A program made the position numbers and the translations under genes. A stretch of 64,000 nt of DNA from Roseateles asaccharophilus (GTDB lineage: Bacteria; Pseudomonadota; Gammaproteobacteria; Burkholderiales; Burkholderiaceae_C). The stretch's first letter is position 1, and each line of letters opens with the position of its first letter. Below are positions 7,506 to 16,113 of the stretch, piece by piece. The DNA lies in contig NZ_SNXE01000008.1 in NCBI RefSeq assembly GCF_004362405.1, positions 97,022 to 161,021 on the forward strand, read 5' to 3'. Under the pieces are notes generated by a model, which made no database searches, was not told where the DNA came from, and worked only from the letters and a program-made list of their open reading frames with translations.

Positions 7506-8669
7506 ATGAAGCGCACCGAACGCCAGCTCAAGTTCCTCAGCCGCCAGGACCCCGACACCGGCGCCCGCGTCACCCGCCTCACGCCCCTGGACGTGACCTG
7601 CCACCGCAACTACTTCTATCAGAAGTGCTTCAGCAATGACGGCAGCAAGCTGCTCTTTGCCGGTGGCTTCGACCATCCGGCCGGCAAGGACTGGAACTAC
7701 CACCTGCTCGATCTGCAGAACCAGGTGGCGCTGCAGCTGACGGACCAGCCGGGTGAGAACAGCTTTGGCGGCTTTCTCTCGCCGGACGATAGATATCTGT
7801 ACTTCGTGCGCCAGGAGCGCCGGCTGATCCGCCTGAGTCTGGCCGATCTCAGCGAGGAGGTGGTCTACACCGTGCCCGAGGGCTGGGTGGGCTATGGCAC
7901 CTGGGTCAGCAACAGCGCCTGTACCAAGATGGTGGGCATCGAGATCCATGCCGACGATTGGTTCCCGCTCAACACCTGGCAAAAGTTCAATGAGATGTTC
8001 CACCAGAAGCCGCGCTGCCGGCTCTTCAGCGTGGACCTGGCCACCGGCGAGCGCCGCGTGATCCTGGAGCAGCGCGGCTGGCTGGGCCATCCGCAGTACC
8101 GCCCCTTTGACGACAACACCGTGGCCTATTGCCACGAGGGGCCGCACGACCTGATCGATGCGCGCATGTGGTTCATCAACGAGGACGGCACCAACCGCCG
8201 CTGCGGCAAGGAACACGCGCCGGGCGAGAGCTGCACCCATGAGTTCTGGGTGCCGGACGGCAGTGCCATGATCTATGTGAGCTACAAGCACGAGGCGCCC
8301 GAGCGCTGGATCTACAGCCTGGATCCGGTCACGCTGGAGAACAAGCTGCTCACCGCGATGCCGCAGTGCTCGCACCTGATGAGCAACCATGACGGCAGCC
8401 TGATCGTGGGCGATGGCTGCGGGCCGGCCACCGGCGACGCCAGCGCCAGCAACGAGATGCTCACGGGCGACCCCTATCTGCATCTCTTCGACCTCAAGGC
8501 CGGCACCACCCGCCCGATTGCCCGCCACGACAGCAGCTGGGGCGTCTACAAGGACAGCCGCCAGGTCACGCATCCGCACCCCAGCTTCACGCCCGACGAG
8601 AAGCAGGTGCTCTACAGCTGCGACGCCGAAGGCGAGCCGGCGCTGTACCTGGCCGATCTGCCGGCATGA
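7506..8669 (+). CDS. ogl: Oligogalacturonate lyase (PL22)
   Basis: Cytoplasmic beta-propeller lyase that splits short (saturated or unsaturated) oligogalacturonides by beta-elimination, giving unsaturated galacturonate for KdgF. It has 387 residues, the same size as Erwinia Ogl, and no signal peptide. Family features are VTCHRNYFYQKCFSNDGSKLLFAG, SHLMSNHDGSLIVGDG, and THPHPSFTPDE near residues 355-365, where H356 and H358 would bind the metal. It lies 4 bp after the binding-protein gene, and its stop overlaps the start of the pectinesterase-pectate lyase gene. Confidence 0.95.
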   Translation: MKRTERQLKFLSRQDPDTGARVTRLTPLDVTCHRNYFYQKCFSNDGSKLLFAGGFDHPAGKDWNYHLLDLQNQVALQLTDQPGENSFGGFLSPDDRYLYFVRQERRLIRLSLADLSEEVVYTVPEGWVGYGTWVSNSACTKMVGIEIHADDWFPLNTWQKFNEMFHQKPRCRLFSVDLATGERRVILEQRGWLGHPQYRPFDDNTVAYCHEGPHDLIDARMWFINEDGTNRRCGKEHAPGESCTHEFWVPDGSAMIYVSYKHEAPERWIYSLDPVTLENKLLTAMPQCSHLMSNHDGSLIVGDGCGPATGDASASNEMLTGDPYLHLFDLKAGTTRPIARHDSSWGVYKDSRQVTHPHPSFTPDEKQVLYSCDAEGEPALYLADLPA

Positions 8670-11047
8670 GGCGAGCCGCGCTGGCGCTCTGCCTGCTGAC
8701 CACGGCACTGAGCACACAGGCCCAGGCCCTGCTGCGGCCGCAGCTGACGGCCGAGCAGGCCGCGCGCCATCAGGCGGCAGACTATCTGCAGGGCTGGCAG
8801 CCGCAGCCGCTGGACCCCAGCGCCTGGCGGCCGGACTGGATCGTCGCGGCCGATGGCAGCGGCACGCACCGCACGGTGCAGGCCGCGCTCGATGCCCTGC
8901 CGGCCGCCGAGGCCGCCAAGGCCGGGGCGGCCGGGGAGGGGCGGCGGCGCTACATCCTCGTCAAGCCCGGCGTGTACCGCGAGCCCCTGTGTGCCCGCGG
9001 CAAGGCGCCGTTCACGCTCTACGGCGACCCGACCGCGCCGCGGCCCACCCTGGTGGAGGGGCGTTACAGCGCCCAGCCCAAGCCCGTGGGGCAGGCGGTG
9101 AATGCCTGCGTGGGCGCGGCCGAGGCTGCGAGCTACGGCACGGCCGGCAGCGCCAGCGTGGCCCTGATCGGCGAGGGCATCCAGCTGCTGCACCTGCGCA
9201 TCGTCAATGACGCGATGGACGGTGTGCGCCTGGGCCAGGGCTATCCACCTGGCGCGGGTGAGCGCGGCGGCGCCCAGGCCGTGGCCCTGCTGCTGCAGGG
9301 CGACCGCCACCAGCTGCAGCAGCTGGAGCTGCTGGGCCACCAGGACACCTTCTGCGTGGCCCGCGAGGCCCAGCGTCCCGGGCCGGCCCGCGTCCATGTG
9401 CGCGACAGCCTGATCGCCGGCGATGTGGATTTCATCTTCGGCAATGCCAGCCTGGTGATCGAGGGCGGCACCGTGCTCAGCCGCGCCGGCCGCCGTGCGC
9501 CGGGCGAGCCCGGCCATGTGCTGGCGCCCAGCACCCTGACGAGCGAGCCCTACGGCTTTTTGCTCAGCGGCGTGCGCATGCGGGCCGAGCCCGGCCTGCG
9601 GGACGGCAGCGCCTCCCTGGGCCGCGCCTGGGACCAGGGCGTGAAGCCCGGCAGCTGGCGCGCCGATCTGCCGGAGGGCACACGGCCCAATGGCCAGGCC
9701 CTGATCCGCGACAGCGAGCTGGGCCCGCATCTGGGGCCCTGGGCGGCCAGCACCGCGCGCCGCCCTTTCGAGGCCGGCGTCAACCGCCTGAGCGAATTCA
9801 ACAACCGCGCCGCTCCGCGCGACTGGGGCCGCGAACGCCTGGCGCTGGACGATGGCTGGGCCGCGGCCGAGGGCGGCACCACGGGCGGCAGCGCGGCGGC
9901 GCCCGAGGATGTGTACGAGGTCCACAACCGCGCCGAGCTGGAGCGGGCGCTGGCGGCGGGCAGCCGGCCCAAGATCATCCGCCTGCACCGCCGCATCGAC
10001 CTCAGCCGCGACGCGCAGGACCGGCCGTTGGGCTATGAGGACTACCGCGACCCGGACTTCGACTTCCAGGCCTATGTGCAGACCTTTGACCCCGCGCGCT
10101 GGGGCCGGCGTCCGCCCGAGGGCCCGCTGGAAGAGGCGCGCAAGCGCTCGGTGCGGCGCCAGGCCGAGCGCGTGGTGCTGCGCCTGCCCTCCAACACCAC
10201 CCTGATCGGCGTGGGCCCGGAGGCCGGCTTCATCAACGGCATGGTGCTGCTGGAGCGGGTGCAGAACCTGATCCTGCGCGGCCTGCATTTCGCCGATGCC
10301 TACGACTTCTTCCCCGCCTGGGACCCGAATGACAACGCGGCGGGCGAGTGGAACTCGGAGTACGACACCCTGTCCTTGCGCGGCGCCCGCCATGTGTGGA
10401 TCGACCACTGCAGCTTTGACGACGGCCCGCGCGTGGACGGCCAGGCCCGCGTGGCCCTGGGCCGCCCCCTGCAGCATCACGACGGGCTGCTGGACATCAC
10501 CCAGCAGTCCGATCTGGTCACCGTGTCCTGGAACCGCTTCAGCCGCCACGACAAGACCACCCTGGTGGGCGGCAGCGACGCCCACCGCCAGGACGAGGGC
10601 CGGCTGCGCGTGACTTTCCATCACAACCTCTGGGAGGCGGTGAAGGAACGCACGCCGCGGGTGCGCTACGGCCAGGTCCATCTCTACAACAACCTCTTCG
10701 TGGGCCGCAGCGCCGCGGCCGGCGGCGGGGACTATGCCTATGGCTACTCCATCGGCGTGGGCCTGCGTTCGCGCATCGTGAGCGAGGCCAATGTCTTCGA
10801 GACCTCGTCCGACATCCCCAGCCGCCAGCTCGTGCGCCTGCTCAAGGGTCAGGGCTTGCGCGACAGCGGCTCTGCGCACAACGGCCGGCCCATCGATCTG
10901 CTGGCCCTGCTGCGCGAGGCCCATCCCGAGGCCGCGTTGATCGAAGAGCCGGGCTGGAGCCCGCTGCTGCGCGGCCCGCTGGACCCCGCCGAGGCCGTGG
11001 CGCAGCGGGTGCGTGCCGGCGCCGGTGCAATAATCCAGTCCAATTGA
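8666..11047 (+). CDS. Bifunctional pectinesterase (CE8) - pectate lyase (PL1)
   Basis: A secreted two-domain pectin enzyme of 793 residues. A signal peptide covers about residues 1-20 (ALALCLLTTALSTQAQA). The N-terminal CE8 methylesterase shows H225-Q226-D227 in GHQDT, D255 in GDVDFIFG, and R320/W322 in GRAWD. After a linker near 400, a PL1 pectate lyase starts at about 415 (DVYEVHNRAELERAL). It shows WIDHCS near 578, HDGLLDITQQSDLVTVSWN, and RTPRVRYGQVHLYNNLF with the catalytic-type arginine. One chain would remove methyl esters and then cut the de-esterified chain. Its start overlaps the ogl stop by 4 bases. Confidence 0.93.
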   Translation: MRRAALALCLLTTALSTQAQALLRPQLTAEQAARHQAADYLQGWQPQPLDPSAWRPDWIVAADGSGTHRTVQAALDALPAAEAAKAGAAGEGRRRYILVKPGVYREPLCARGKAPFTLYGDPTAPRPTLVEGRYSAQPKPVGQAVNACVGAAEAASYGTAGSASVALIGEGIQLLHLRIVNDAMDGVRLGQGYPPGAGERGGAQAVALLLQGDRHQLQQLELLGHQDTFCVAREAQRPGPARVHVRDSLIAGDVDFIFGNASLVIEGGTVLSRAGRRAPGEPGHVLAPSTLTSEPYGFLLSGVRMRAEPGLRDGSASLGRAWDQGVKPGSWRADLPEGTRPNGQALIRDSELGPHLGPWAASTARRPFEAGVNRLSEFNNRAAPRDWGRERLALDDGWAAAEGGTTGGSAAAPEDVYEVHNRAELERALAAGSRPKIIRLHRRIDLSRDAQDRPLGYEDYRDPDFDFQAYVQTFDPARWGRRPPEGPLEEARKRSVRRQAERVVLRLPSNTTLIGVGPEAGFINGMVLLERVQNLILRGLHFADAYDFFPAWDPNDNAAGEWNSEYDTLSLRGARHVWIDHCSFDDGPRVDGQARVALGRPLQHHDGLLDITQQSDLVTVSWNRFSRHDKTTLVGGSDAHRQDEGRLRVTFHHNLWEAVKERTPRVRYGQVHLYNNLFVGRSAAAGGGDYAYGYSIGVGLRSRIVSEANVFETSSDIPSRQLVRLLKGQGLRDSGSAHNGRPIDLLALLREAHPEAALIEEPGWSPLLRGPLDPAEAVAQRVRAGAGAIIQSN

Positions 11048-11075
11048 AACGCCAGACCAAACAAAGCGAAACGGC

Positions 11076-11891
11076 ATGGACGACGATCTGAACGAGGGCG
11101 GTAAACAACAGCCCGAATCGGTGGCGGCGGTGCTCAAGGTTTTCGCCATCCTGCAGGCCCTGTCCGAGCAGCGCGATACCGGCATCTCCGATCTGTCGGT
11201 GCGTCTGGCCATGCCCAAGGCCACGGTCTACCGCTTTCTGCAGACCATGAAGACCCTGGGCTATGTCAGCCAGGAGAGCGACAGCGAGCGCTACGGCCTG
11301 ACCATGAAGGCCTTCGAGCTCGGCGCCAAGGCCTTGCAATACCCCGATCTGGTGGAGCTGGCCAAGCACCATATGCAGATGCTGGCCGACGCCACCGGCG
11401 AGACCGTGCACCTGGGCACCCTGATCGACTCCGAGATCATCTATGTGCACAAGGTGGACTCGCGCCATATGCTGGGCATGTACTCCCGCGTGGGTCGGCG
11501 CGCGCCCATCCACTGCACGGCCATCGGCAAGGTGCTGATGGCCTGGGAGCATCCCGAGCGGCGCCAGCGCGTGCTGCAGGGCGCGGAGTTCAAGCGCTTT
11601 CGCGACAAGACCATCGTCGAGCCCGCGGCCTTTGCCGCCGAGCTGGAACGCGTCAAGGCCCAGGGCTTTGGCGAGGACCGCGAGGAGTTCGACGACCACA
11701 TCCGCTGCCTGGGTGTGCCCATCTTCGACCGCCTGGGCCAGCCCATCGCCGGCATGAGCGTGAGCTTTCCCACCTTCCGCTACGACGAGGCCAAGGCCCC
11801 CGAGGTGGTGAAGATGCTGCAGGACGCCAGCCGCGATATCTCGGCCCGCCTGGGTTGCAGCAAGTTCCCGCTTGATAGCAAGGCTGGCTAG
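11076..11891 (+). CDS. kdgR: KdgR-type IclR family transcriptional regulator
   Basis: Regulator of pectin catabolism, 271 residues. The N-terminal winged helix-turn-helix runs over about residues 18-75 (SVAAVLKVFAILQALSEQ, then KATVYRFLQTMKTLGYVSQ) and is followed by the IclR effector domain (HLGTLIDSEIIYVHKVDS, GRRAPIHCTAIGKVLMAW). The likeness to E. coli KdgR runs along most of the length. It ends the pectin operon, 28 bp after the lyase gene. A weak KdgR-like half site (TGAAACGCCAGACCA, 11045-11059) overlaps the stop of the previous gene. The expected effector is KDG. Confidence 0.93.
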   Translation: MDDDLNEGGKQQPESVAAVLKVFAILQALSEQRDTGISDLSVRLAMPKATVYRFLQTMKTLGYVSQESDSERYGLTMKAFELGAKALQYPDLVELAKHHMQMLADATGETVHLGTLIDSEIIYVHKVDSRHMLGMYSRVGRRAPIHCTAIGKVLMAWEHPERRQRVLQGAEFKRFRDKTIVEPAAFAAELERVKAQGFGEDREEFDDHIRCLGVPIFDRLGQPIAGMSVSFPTFRYDEAKAPEVVKMLQDASRDISARLGCSKFPLDSKAG

Positions 11892-11969
11892 GCCTCGTTT
11901 CCATCGCCAGCCCAGACAGGCCTGGCACGCCGCCGGCGCCAGCATGGCGCTTGGCGGCGCCACGAGGCC
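11891..11969. terminator. Possible hairpin between the convergent kdgR and SMR genes
   Basis: Arms GGCCTCGT (11891-11898) and ACGAGGCC (11962-11969) are perfectly complementary and enclose a second GC-rich palindrome made of repeated GGCGCC units. It lies between two genes that end facing each other, so it could end transcription from both sides. There is no T-tract, so a factor-independent terminator is doubtful. Confidence 0.4.
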
Positions 11970-11987
11970 GCGTTTGGGGCAAGGACG

Positions 11988-12305
11988 TCAGTGCGCCAGT
12001 TTCAAGGTGGCCACACCGGCCACGATGAGCAGCACGCCGATATAGCGCATCAGCGTGCCCGGATCGCCATAGACCAGGACGCCCACCAGGAAGGTGCCCG
12101 CCGCACCGATGCCGGTCCAGACGGCGTAGGCCGTGCCCATGGGAATATGGCGCTGGGCAAGCCACAGAAAAAATCCGCTGCCCGCCATGAAGGCCACGGC
12201 AATCGCGATGCCCGACCACCGTGTCTGCGGCTCCTGCGCCATCTTCAAGCCCACGGGCCAGCCAATTTCAAGCAGACCCGCCAGAACCAGATAAATCCAA
12301 CTCAT
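11988..12305 (-). CDS. sugE: SMR family exporter, Gdx/SugE-like
   Basis: Small four-helix inner-membrane proton antiporter of 105 residues that works as a dimer. The essential membrane glutamate is E13 in LAGLLEIGWPVGLK, and the GTAYAVWTGIGAAGT stretch is shared with SugE/Gdx, whose known role is guanidinium export. The exact substrate here is inferred. I choose ATG 12305 because AGGAAGG lies 8 bases upstream; the GTG nine bases earlier overlaps that site. It converges with kdgR. I saw no guanidine riboswitch motif in the 200 bp upstream. Confidence 0.88.
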   Translation of the reverse strand: MSWIYLVLAGLLEIGWPVGLKMAQEPQTRWSGIAIAVAFMAGSGFFLWLAQRHIPMGTAYAVWTGIGAAGTFLVGVLVYGDPGTLMRYIGVLLIVAGVATLKLAH

Positions 12306-12787
12306 CCCAAGCACCTTCCTGATTGGCCTGCGGCGCTGGCCGCTGGCGTTGCGGCGATCCTATGCCGCCAAACATGGCGTCGCCCCGGACATTCTCGGTG
12401 TTCTGTCGCCGAGAACGGTTCAGCAAGCCGAGGCCTGCATCCCAAAGGGCCTGAGCAACTCCGCGACTCGGCCCGTCCTGCACAAGCCAACGAATGCGGC
12501 GTTGAAGCGCTCCGCCATATCGGCCGTGACCCGTGCTCGACTCAGGCCAAAGGAGTAGGCCATGCGCACGACCACGCCCGCAAGCTGAATTTCACGCAGG
12601 GCGTGCTGGGCGATTCACTAGGCGATGAGGCCGCGTGGGCCAGCTTGAGCGACCGTAGGGCCTCAAAGAGCGTTTAGCCGTTCGCCTGAGGGTGTCTGCC
12701 AAGCCGAAGGTCAAGGTGTGTTCAGTGAAGACATGCCGGGCATTCGACTGACCTGACATCGAAATGCGCCTAGGCGAGAATCTGCGC
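12306..12787. other. Non-coding or decayed stretch upstream of the SMR gene
   Basis: No intact gene is recognised in these 482 bases. The stretch holds a perfect inverted repeat with arms TTCTCGG (12392-12398) and CCGAGAA (12409-12415), and a minus-strand reading frame at 12420-12614 that may be a gene remnant. The rest shows no feature I can name. Confidence 0.5.
12420..12614 (-). pseudogene. Possible C-terminal remnant of a solute-binding protein
   Basis: A minus-strand frame closed by two stops upstream (12615-12620) reads ...GVVVRMAYSFGLSRARVTADMAERFNAAF... and ends at 12420. The pattern of a short strand, then an amphipathic helix ending in GRVAELLRPFG, resembles the last 40-50 residues of family 3 extracellular solute-binding proteins. 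The rest of such a gene is absent: upstream, coding-like wording moves to another frame. This is a low-confidence reading from pattern only. Confidence 0.3.
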
Positions 12788-13072
12788 ATGGAGCAAATGA
12801 AGCCACCCTACAAGGTCCGGACGTGGGTCCGCGTGCTTGCCGCCATCGTCGTACTTCTCAGCTGTGTGGCTGTGGTCAATAACGTCCTGGTAGCACTTCA
12901 CGAGAACCACTGGCCTCTGACCCTAGGTGAGGTCCCGGACTTGGTCCTTTCTGCAGGCCTGCTGACCTTGTTCGCCTGGGTGGCAGCCACTGGGCGGGTG
13001 CCGCGATGGACCAGTCGCTGGTTGGCACAAGACATGAATCGCATGCGTGCACCTGCACGTCGTTCGCGATGA
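12788..13072 (+). CDS. Small hypothetical membrane protein
   Basis: About 94 residues with two predicted membrane segments: VRVLAAIVVLLSCVAVVNNVLVAL and VLSAGLLTLFAWVAATG. The tail is basic (RAPARRSR). Start choices are ATG 12764, 12788 and 12797; none has a strong ribosome site, and 12788 has a weak AGGCGAG upstream. I do not recognise the family. It lies in the accessory-looking patch between the SMR gene and the TerB-like gene. Confidence 0.5.
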   Translation: MEQMKPPYKVRTWVRVLAAIVVLLSCVAVVNNVLVALHENHWPLTLGEVPDLVLSAGLLTLFAWVAATGRVPRWTSRWLAQDMNRMRAPARRSR

Positions 13073-13319
13073 ATTGCGCGGACGCATAGCGTCCATACAA
13101 AGCAGTCGATCACCGACCACAGCCCCCATCGATGGCTGCGTCTCCAACGCCGTTAAGTCAATTCTGGTCCCTCGAGCCGAGCCGAGCCGAGCCGGGGCTC
13201 GCGAGCGACTCCTTGCGCCTGCCCAGCCGGCTGCCGCAAACACGAAGCCCGCCCTGCGATGTCGCTAGACTGTAGCGATCGGTCTTCTCTCGCCCCTTGC
13301 CAGCGATCGACACCCGCCT

Positions 13320-14501
13320 ATGGACACTCCGCCCCTGCTTTGCGCACCATCCTTCGTCGACGCCGAACAGGTCGTCGCCGAGCCCTTGCGCTTCAAAGCC
13401 CGGCTGGCGATTGGCGAGGATGCCTATACCTCGCTGCGCATGATCAACCGCACCCGCGAGGTGTGGGATGTGCTGGGCGCTGCTGGCGCAGGTGCGGCGG
13501 TGGCCAAGACCGGCATGGTGGCGGGACTGCTGGGGGCATCGGCCACGCCGATCGGATGGGTGGCGCTGGCGGCACTGGCTTCCGGTGGCGCCTGCTACGG
13601 CATGTACCGGCTGCTGGGCAACACCAAGGGCGAGCGGGTCATCGAGATCCCCAAGTACCTCAACACGCCGCTGGACACCTTGGGCTTGGCGATCTTCGAC
13701 ATGATTGCGCCGCTCGCGCTTCGGCTGGCTGCGGTCGATGGCGAGATCGAGGCCGCGGAACGCGCATTCCTGATTCGCTATCTCGTCGATGACTGGGGCA
13801 TGAATCGGCGTTTCGTTGAGCAGGCCGTGGCAGCCGTCGAGCCGCGGCTGATGGAGGGCTCGATCGAGTCGATGGCGGCGGAGGCCGCCGAGTTCTTGCA
13901 TCTGAACCCGGATTGCAAGCACCAGGCCATTGCCAAGGATCTGGGCGCTTTTCTGCGCGCGATGCTGGAAACCGGTGGGCCGCTGAGTGAGGCCGAAGAG
14001 CAGGCGCTTGCCACTACGGTGCAACTGGTCGCCACCGCGCCACCGGGCGAGATGGCTGAGGCCTGGGCGCGGGCCATGACGCTTGCTGGCGCCGGCGCCG
14101 GGCAGGTGAAAACCGTGCTCACCGATGCGACCGGCTGGGCGCTGGAGCGCTTGCCCAGCGAAGAACGGATCAAGGCCGGTGCGAGTGAAGCTGCGACGCG
14201 GGCCTATGTTGCCGCACGGCAAGCGACCGACTGGACCCGAGATCAGCTGCCGAGTGGTGATCAGGTGAAAGTGGTCATGGGCGAAGCAAGCGCGCAGGCT
14301 CTCGCGGCAGCCCGCAAGGCTGCGGCATTGACGCGCGAGCGCTTGCCGAGCGCGGAACAGGTGAAGACGCAAGCGGCCGAGGTCGCTGGCTTGGCCGCCG
14401 AGCGTACGGCCGATGTGGCGAAGAGGGGGCTGGCCTGGGCGCAAGAAAAGGTGGCGGTTCGCTTGCCCAAACGGGACAAAGAGCCGCCTGGCGGCCAATA
14501 G
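13320..14501 (+). CDS. TerB-like domain protein with three 32-residue C-terminal repeats
   Basis: 393 residues, function unknown. A hydrophobic, glycine/alanine-rich stretch spans about residues 50-98 and could insert in a membrane. It is followed by a TerB-like helical domain (about 119-250) with DMIAPLALRLAAVDGEIEAAERAFL, an acidic pattern seen in TerB and related proteins. The C-terminus has three copies of a helical unit starting ...LPS at residues 278, 310 and 342, an exact 96-base period, with shared EQVK and AAARxA/TRE patterns. No clear ribosome site precedes ATG 13320. The domain call is from pattern only. Confidence 0.7.
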   Translation: MDTPPLLCAPSFVDAEQVVAEPLRFKARLAIGEDAYTSLRMINRTREVWDVLGAAGAGAAVAKTGMVAGLLGASATPIGWVALAALASGGACYGMYRLLGNTKGERVIEIPKYLNTPLDTLGLAIFDMIAPLALRLAAVDGEIEAAERAFLIRYLVDDWGMNRRFVEQAVAAVEPRLMEGSIESMAAEAAEFLHLNPDCKHQAIAKDLGAFLRAMLETGGPLSEAEEQALATTVQLVATAPPGEMAEAWARAMTLAGAGAGQVKTVLTDATGWALERLPSEERIKAGASEAATRAYVAARQATDWTRDQLPSGDQVKVVMGEASAQALAAARKAAALTRERLPSAEQVKTQAAEVAGLAAERTADVAKRGLAWAQEKVAVRLPKRDKEPPGGQ

Positions 14502-14762
14502 GATCAAGCTACGGTCGATCGCGTCCTGCCCGGTCGCCGAGTTTGCCGTCGACAGTCGCTGATCAGGGTGCTTTCTGCGCCTGAGTGGCCGCTTTCGGGC
14601 ACGCACGCGAACTGACACTTCTGGCCGGTTCCATGGGTTGCTGATCGAGCCGGAAAGCAGCTCCACAGCCCAAACGCGATGGCGTCGAGCTTGACCCAGG
14701 GCGACATCCCCAGAGGTGTATCAGCGCATCTTGTCCGGCCCTCAACTCGACGGCAGACCATC
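14502..14762. other. Stretch without a recognised gene
   Basis: After the TerB-like gene I see no supported reading frame on either strand up to the integrase remnant at 14763. The bases do not show clear third-position bias, which fits decayed or non-coding DNA. Confidence 0.4.
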
Positions 14763-14843
14763 ATGGGCACCCTTGCCAATGCGGCTCATCGCGAGCCTTG
14801 GAACAAGGGCAAGATCGTCGGCAGGAAGGCTCCGTTCAAGCTC
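14763..14843 (+). pseudogene. Integrase N-terminal remnant
   Basis: The 27 codons from ATG 14763 end in HREPWNKGKIVGRKAPFKL, which I recognise as the conserved beginning of a widespread proteobacterial tyrosine-recombinase type integrase. After this point the frame no longer follows the family and runs towards the tRNA on the other strand, so the catalytic part is missing. It lies 121 bp from a tRNA gene, a usual integration site. It points to past insertion and deletion of a mobile element. Confidence 0.55.
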
Positions 14844-14920
14844 AGTGATGGACTCAGACGGTGGTGTGTTCGGATGCATGAGCTTGGATGTTTGGCGGTG
14901 AGCCGGGCCCAAGTCGATCG

Positions 14921-14954
14921 AACAAAAGAAAAAGGCCTTGAAGATCAAGGCCTT
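14921..14954 (-). terminator. Rho-independent terminator of tRNA-Ala
   Basis: Read on the minus strand, a perfect 10-bp stem AAGGCCTTGA / TCAAGGCCTT (14932-14941 with 14945-14954) with a three-base loop is followed by TTTCTTTT. It begins 10 bases after the end of the tRNA gene. Confidence 0.88.
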
Positions 14955-14963
14955 AGAAGAGTT

Positions 14964-15039
<76 letters not shown>

Positions 15040-15051
15040 ACGGCGCGGGCC

Positions 15052-15057
15052 AGTATA
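15052..15057 (-). promoter_or_regulatory. -10 element of the tRNA-Ala promoter
   Basis: TATACT on the minus strand matches the sigma-70 -10 consensus in five of six positions and is spaced to start transcription a few bases before the tRNA. I see no convincing -35 element. Confidence 0.5.
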
Positions 15058-15224
15058 GCGCTGCGAAATCGAGCTTGTGCTACCCGGTCTCATGGGAGTT
15101 ACGGGTTTTCTGCCACTGCCGGCGGGCTTGGCTTTGCGACACTCGGGGCGAGCCTGGTGCCAAAACGCATGGCGTCGGTCGCACGATGCAGAGCGTCCCA
15201 GGGCTCGACTCAAGGAGGGTGTCC

Positions 15225-16100
15225 ATGTCTGGCGCGTCGCCGCAGTGGTTCGATGAGCAGTACAACAACCGGGCTCGTGTGCCCGACAGCGCCCGCATCA
15301 TGGCGCGCTGGACCGAGGCTTCGGCCCTGAGCCGGGAACTCTCGCCGCAAGCGAAGCTGGATCTGGCTTATGGCGCGGCGCCGAGTGAGCGACTGGACCT
15401 GTTTCCGGCTCAGGTCGATCAGCCCGCACCCGTCCTGGTCTTCCTGCATGGGGGCTATTGGCGAGCCCTGGACAAGTCGGACCACTCCTTCATCGCGCCC
15501 GTGTTCAGCGATGAGGGGGCCCTGGTGATCGTGCCCAACTACGCCCTCTGTCCCGCGGTGAGCATCGAGCACATCGCCCTGCAGCTCTGCCAGGCGCTGG
15601 CCTGGACCTGGCGCCATGTGGCCGATTACGGGGGCGATCCCAATCGCATCATCCTGGTCGGGCATTCGGCCGGCGGACATCTGGCGGCGATGCTGGCCTG
15701 CTGCGACTGGAAGGCCGTGGCGCGGGATCTGCCGCGGCATCTGGTCAAGGGCGTGCTGTCCATCTCGGGCTTGCATGATCTGGCGCCCATTCGTCGCACG
15801 CCTTTTCTGCAGGCCGATCTTGGCCTGGATGCGCGCGCGGTGCGACGGCTCTCGCCGGTGCATTTCCCGGCACCCCAGGCGCCCATCTACTGCGTGGTCG
15901 GCGCCCAGGAGAGCGAGGAGTTCCGGCGCCAGAATCAGTTGCTGCGCCAGGCCTGGGGCGAGAGCGTGGTGCCCCATTGCGAGGAGCTGCCGGGCCTGAA
16001 TCACTTCGACATCCTGCGCGATCTGGTGGATCCGCAGGGCCGCAGTCACCAGCTGACGCGCAAGCTGCTGGATTTGCGCTGGTACAGCGCATTGCTCTGA
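15225..16100 (+). CDS. Alpha/beta hydrolase (esterase / kynurenine-formamidase-like)
   Basis: 291-residue cytoplasmic hydrolase. Visible features are the oxyanion motif HGGYW, the nucleophile elbow GHSAGGH, an acidic residue near VVGAQESEEF, and the late histidine in GLNHFDIL, which together make a Ser-Asp/Glu-His triad. The small protein length and the HGGYW motif are shared with the carboxylesterase and arylformamidase-type group. The substrate cannot be told. I choose ATG 15225 for its strong AGGAGG at 15213-15218; an open frame runs further upstream but passes through the tRNA on the other strand. It is a single gene. Confidence 0.85.
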   Translation: MSGASPQWFDEQYNNRARVPDSARIMARWTEASALSRELSPQAKLDLAYGAAPSERLDLFPAQVDQPAPVLVFLHGGYWRALDKSDHSFIAPVFSDEGALVIVPNYALCPAVSIEHIALQLCQALAWTWRHVADYGGDPNRIILVGHSAGGHLAAMLACCDWKAVARDLPRHLVKGVLSISGLHDLAPIRRTPFLQADLGLDARAVRRLSPVHFPAPQAPIYCVVGAQESEEFRRQNQLLRQAWGESVVPHCEELPGLNHFDILRDLVDPQGRSHQLTRKLLDLRWYSALL

Positions 16101-16113
16101 GCCGGGGCCGGCT

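Noticed and set aside
12306..12500. Guanidine riboswitch before the SMR exporter
   Set aside because: I looked for the conserved loops of the mini-ykkC and ykkC types on the minus strand and did not find them; a covariance search would decide.
13174..13193. Four tandem GAGCC units
   Set aside because: Short, non-coding and likely slippage in GC-rich DNA; nothing ties it to a function.
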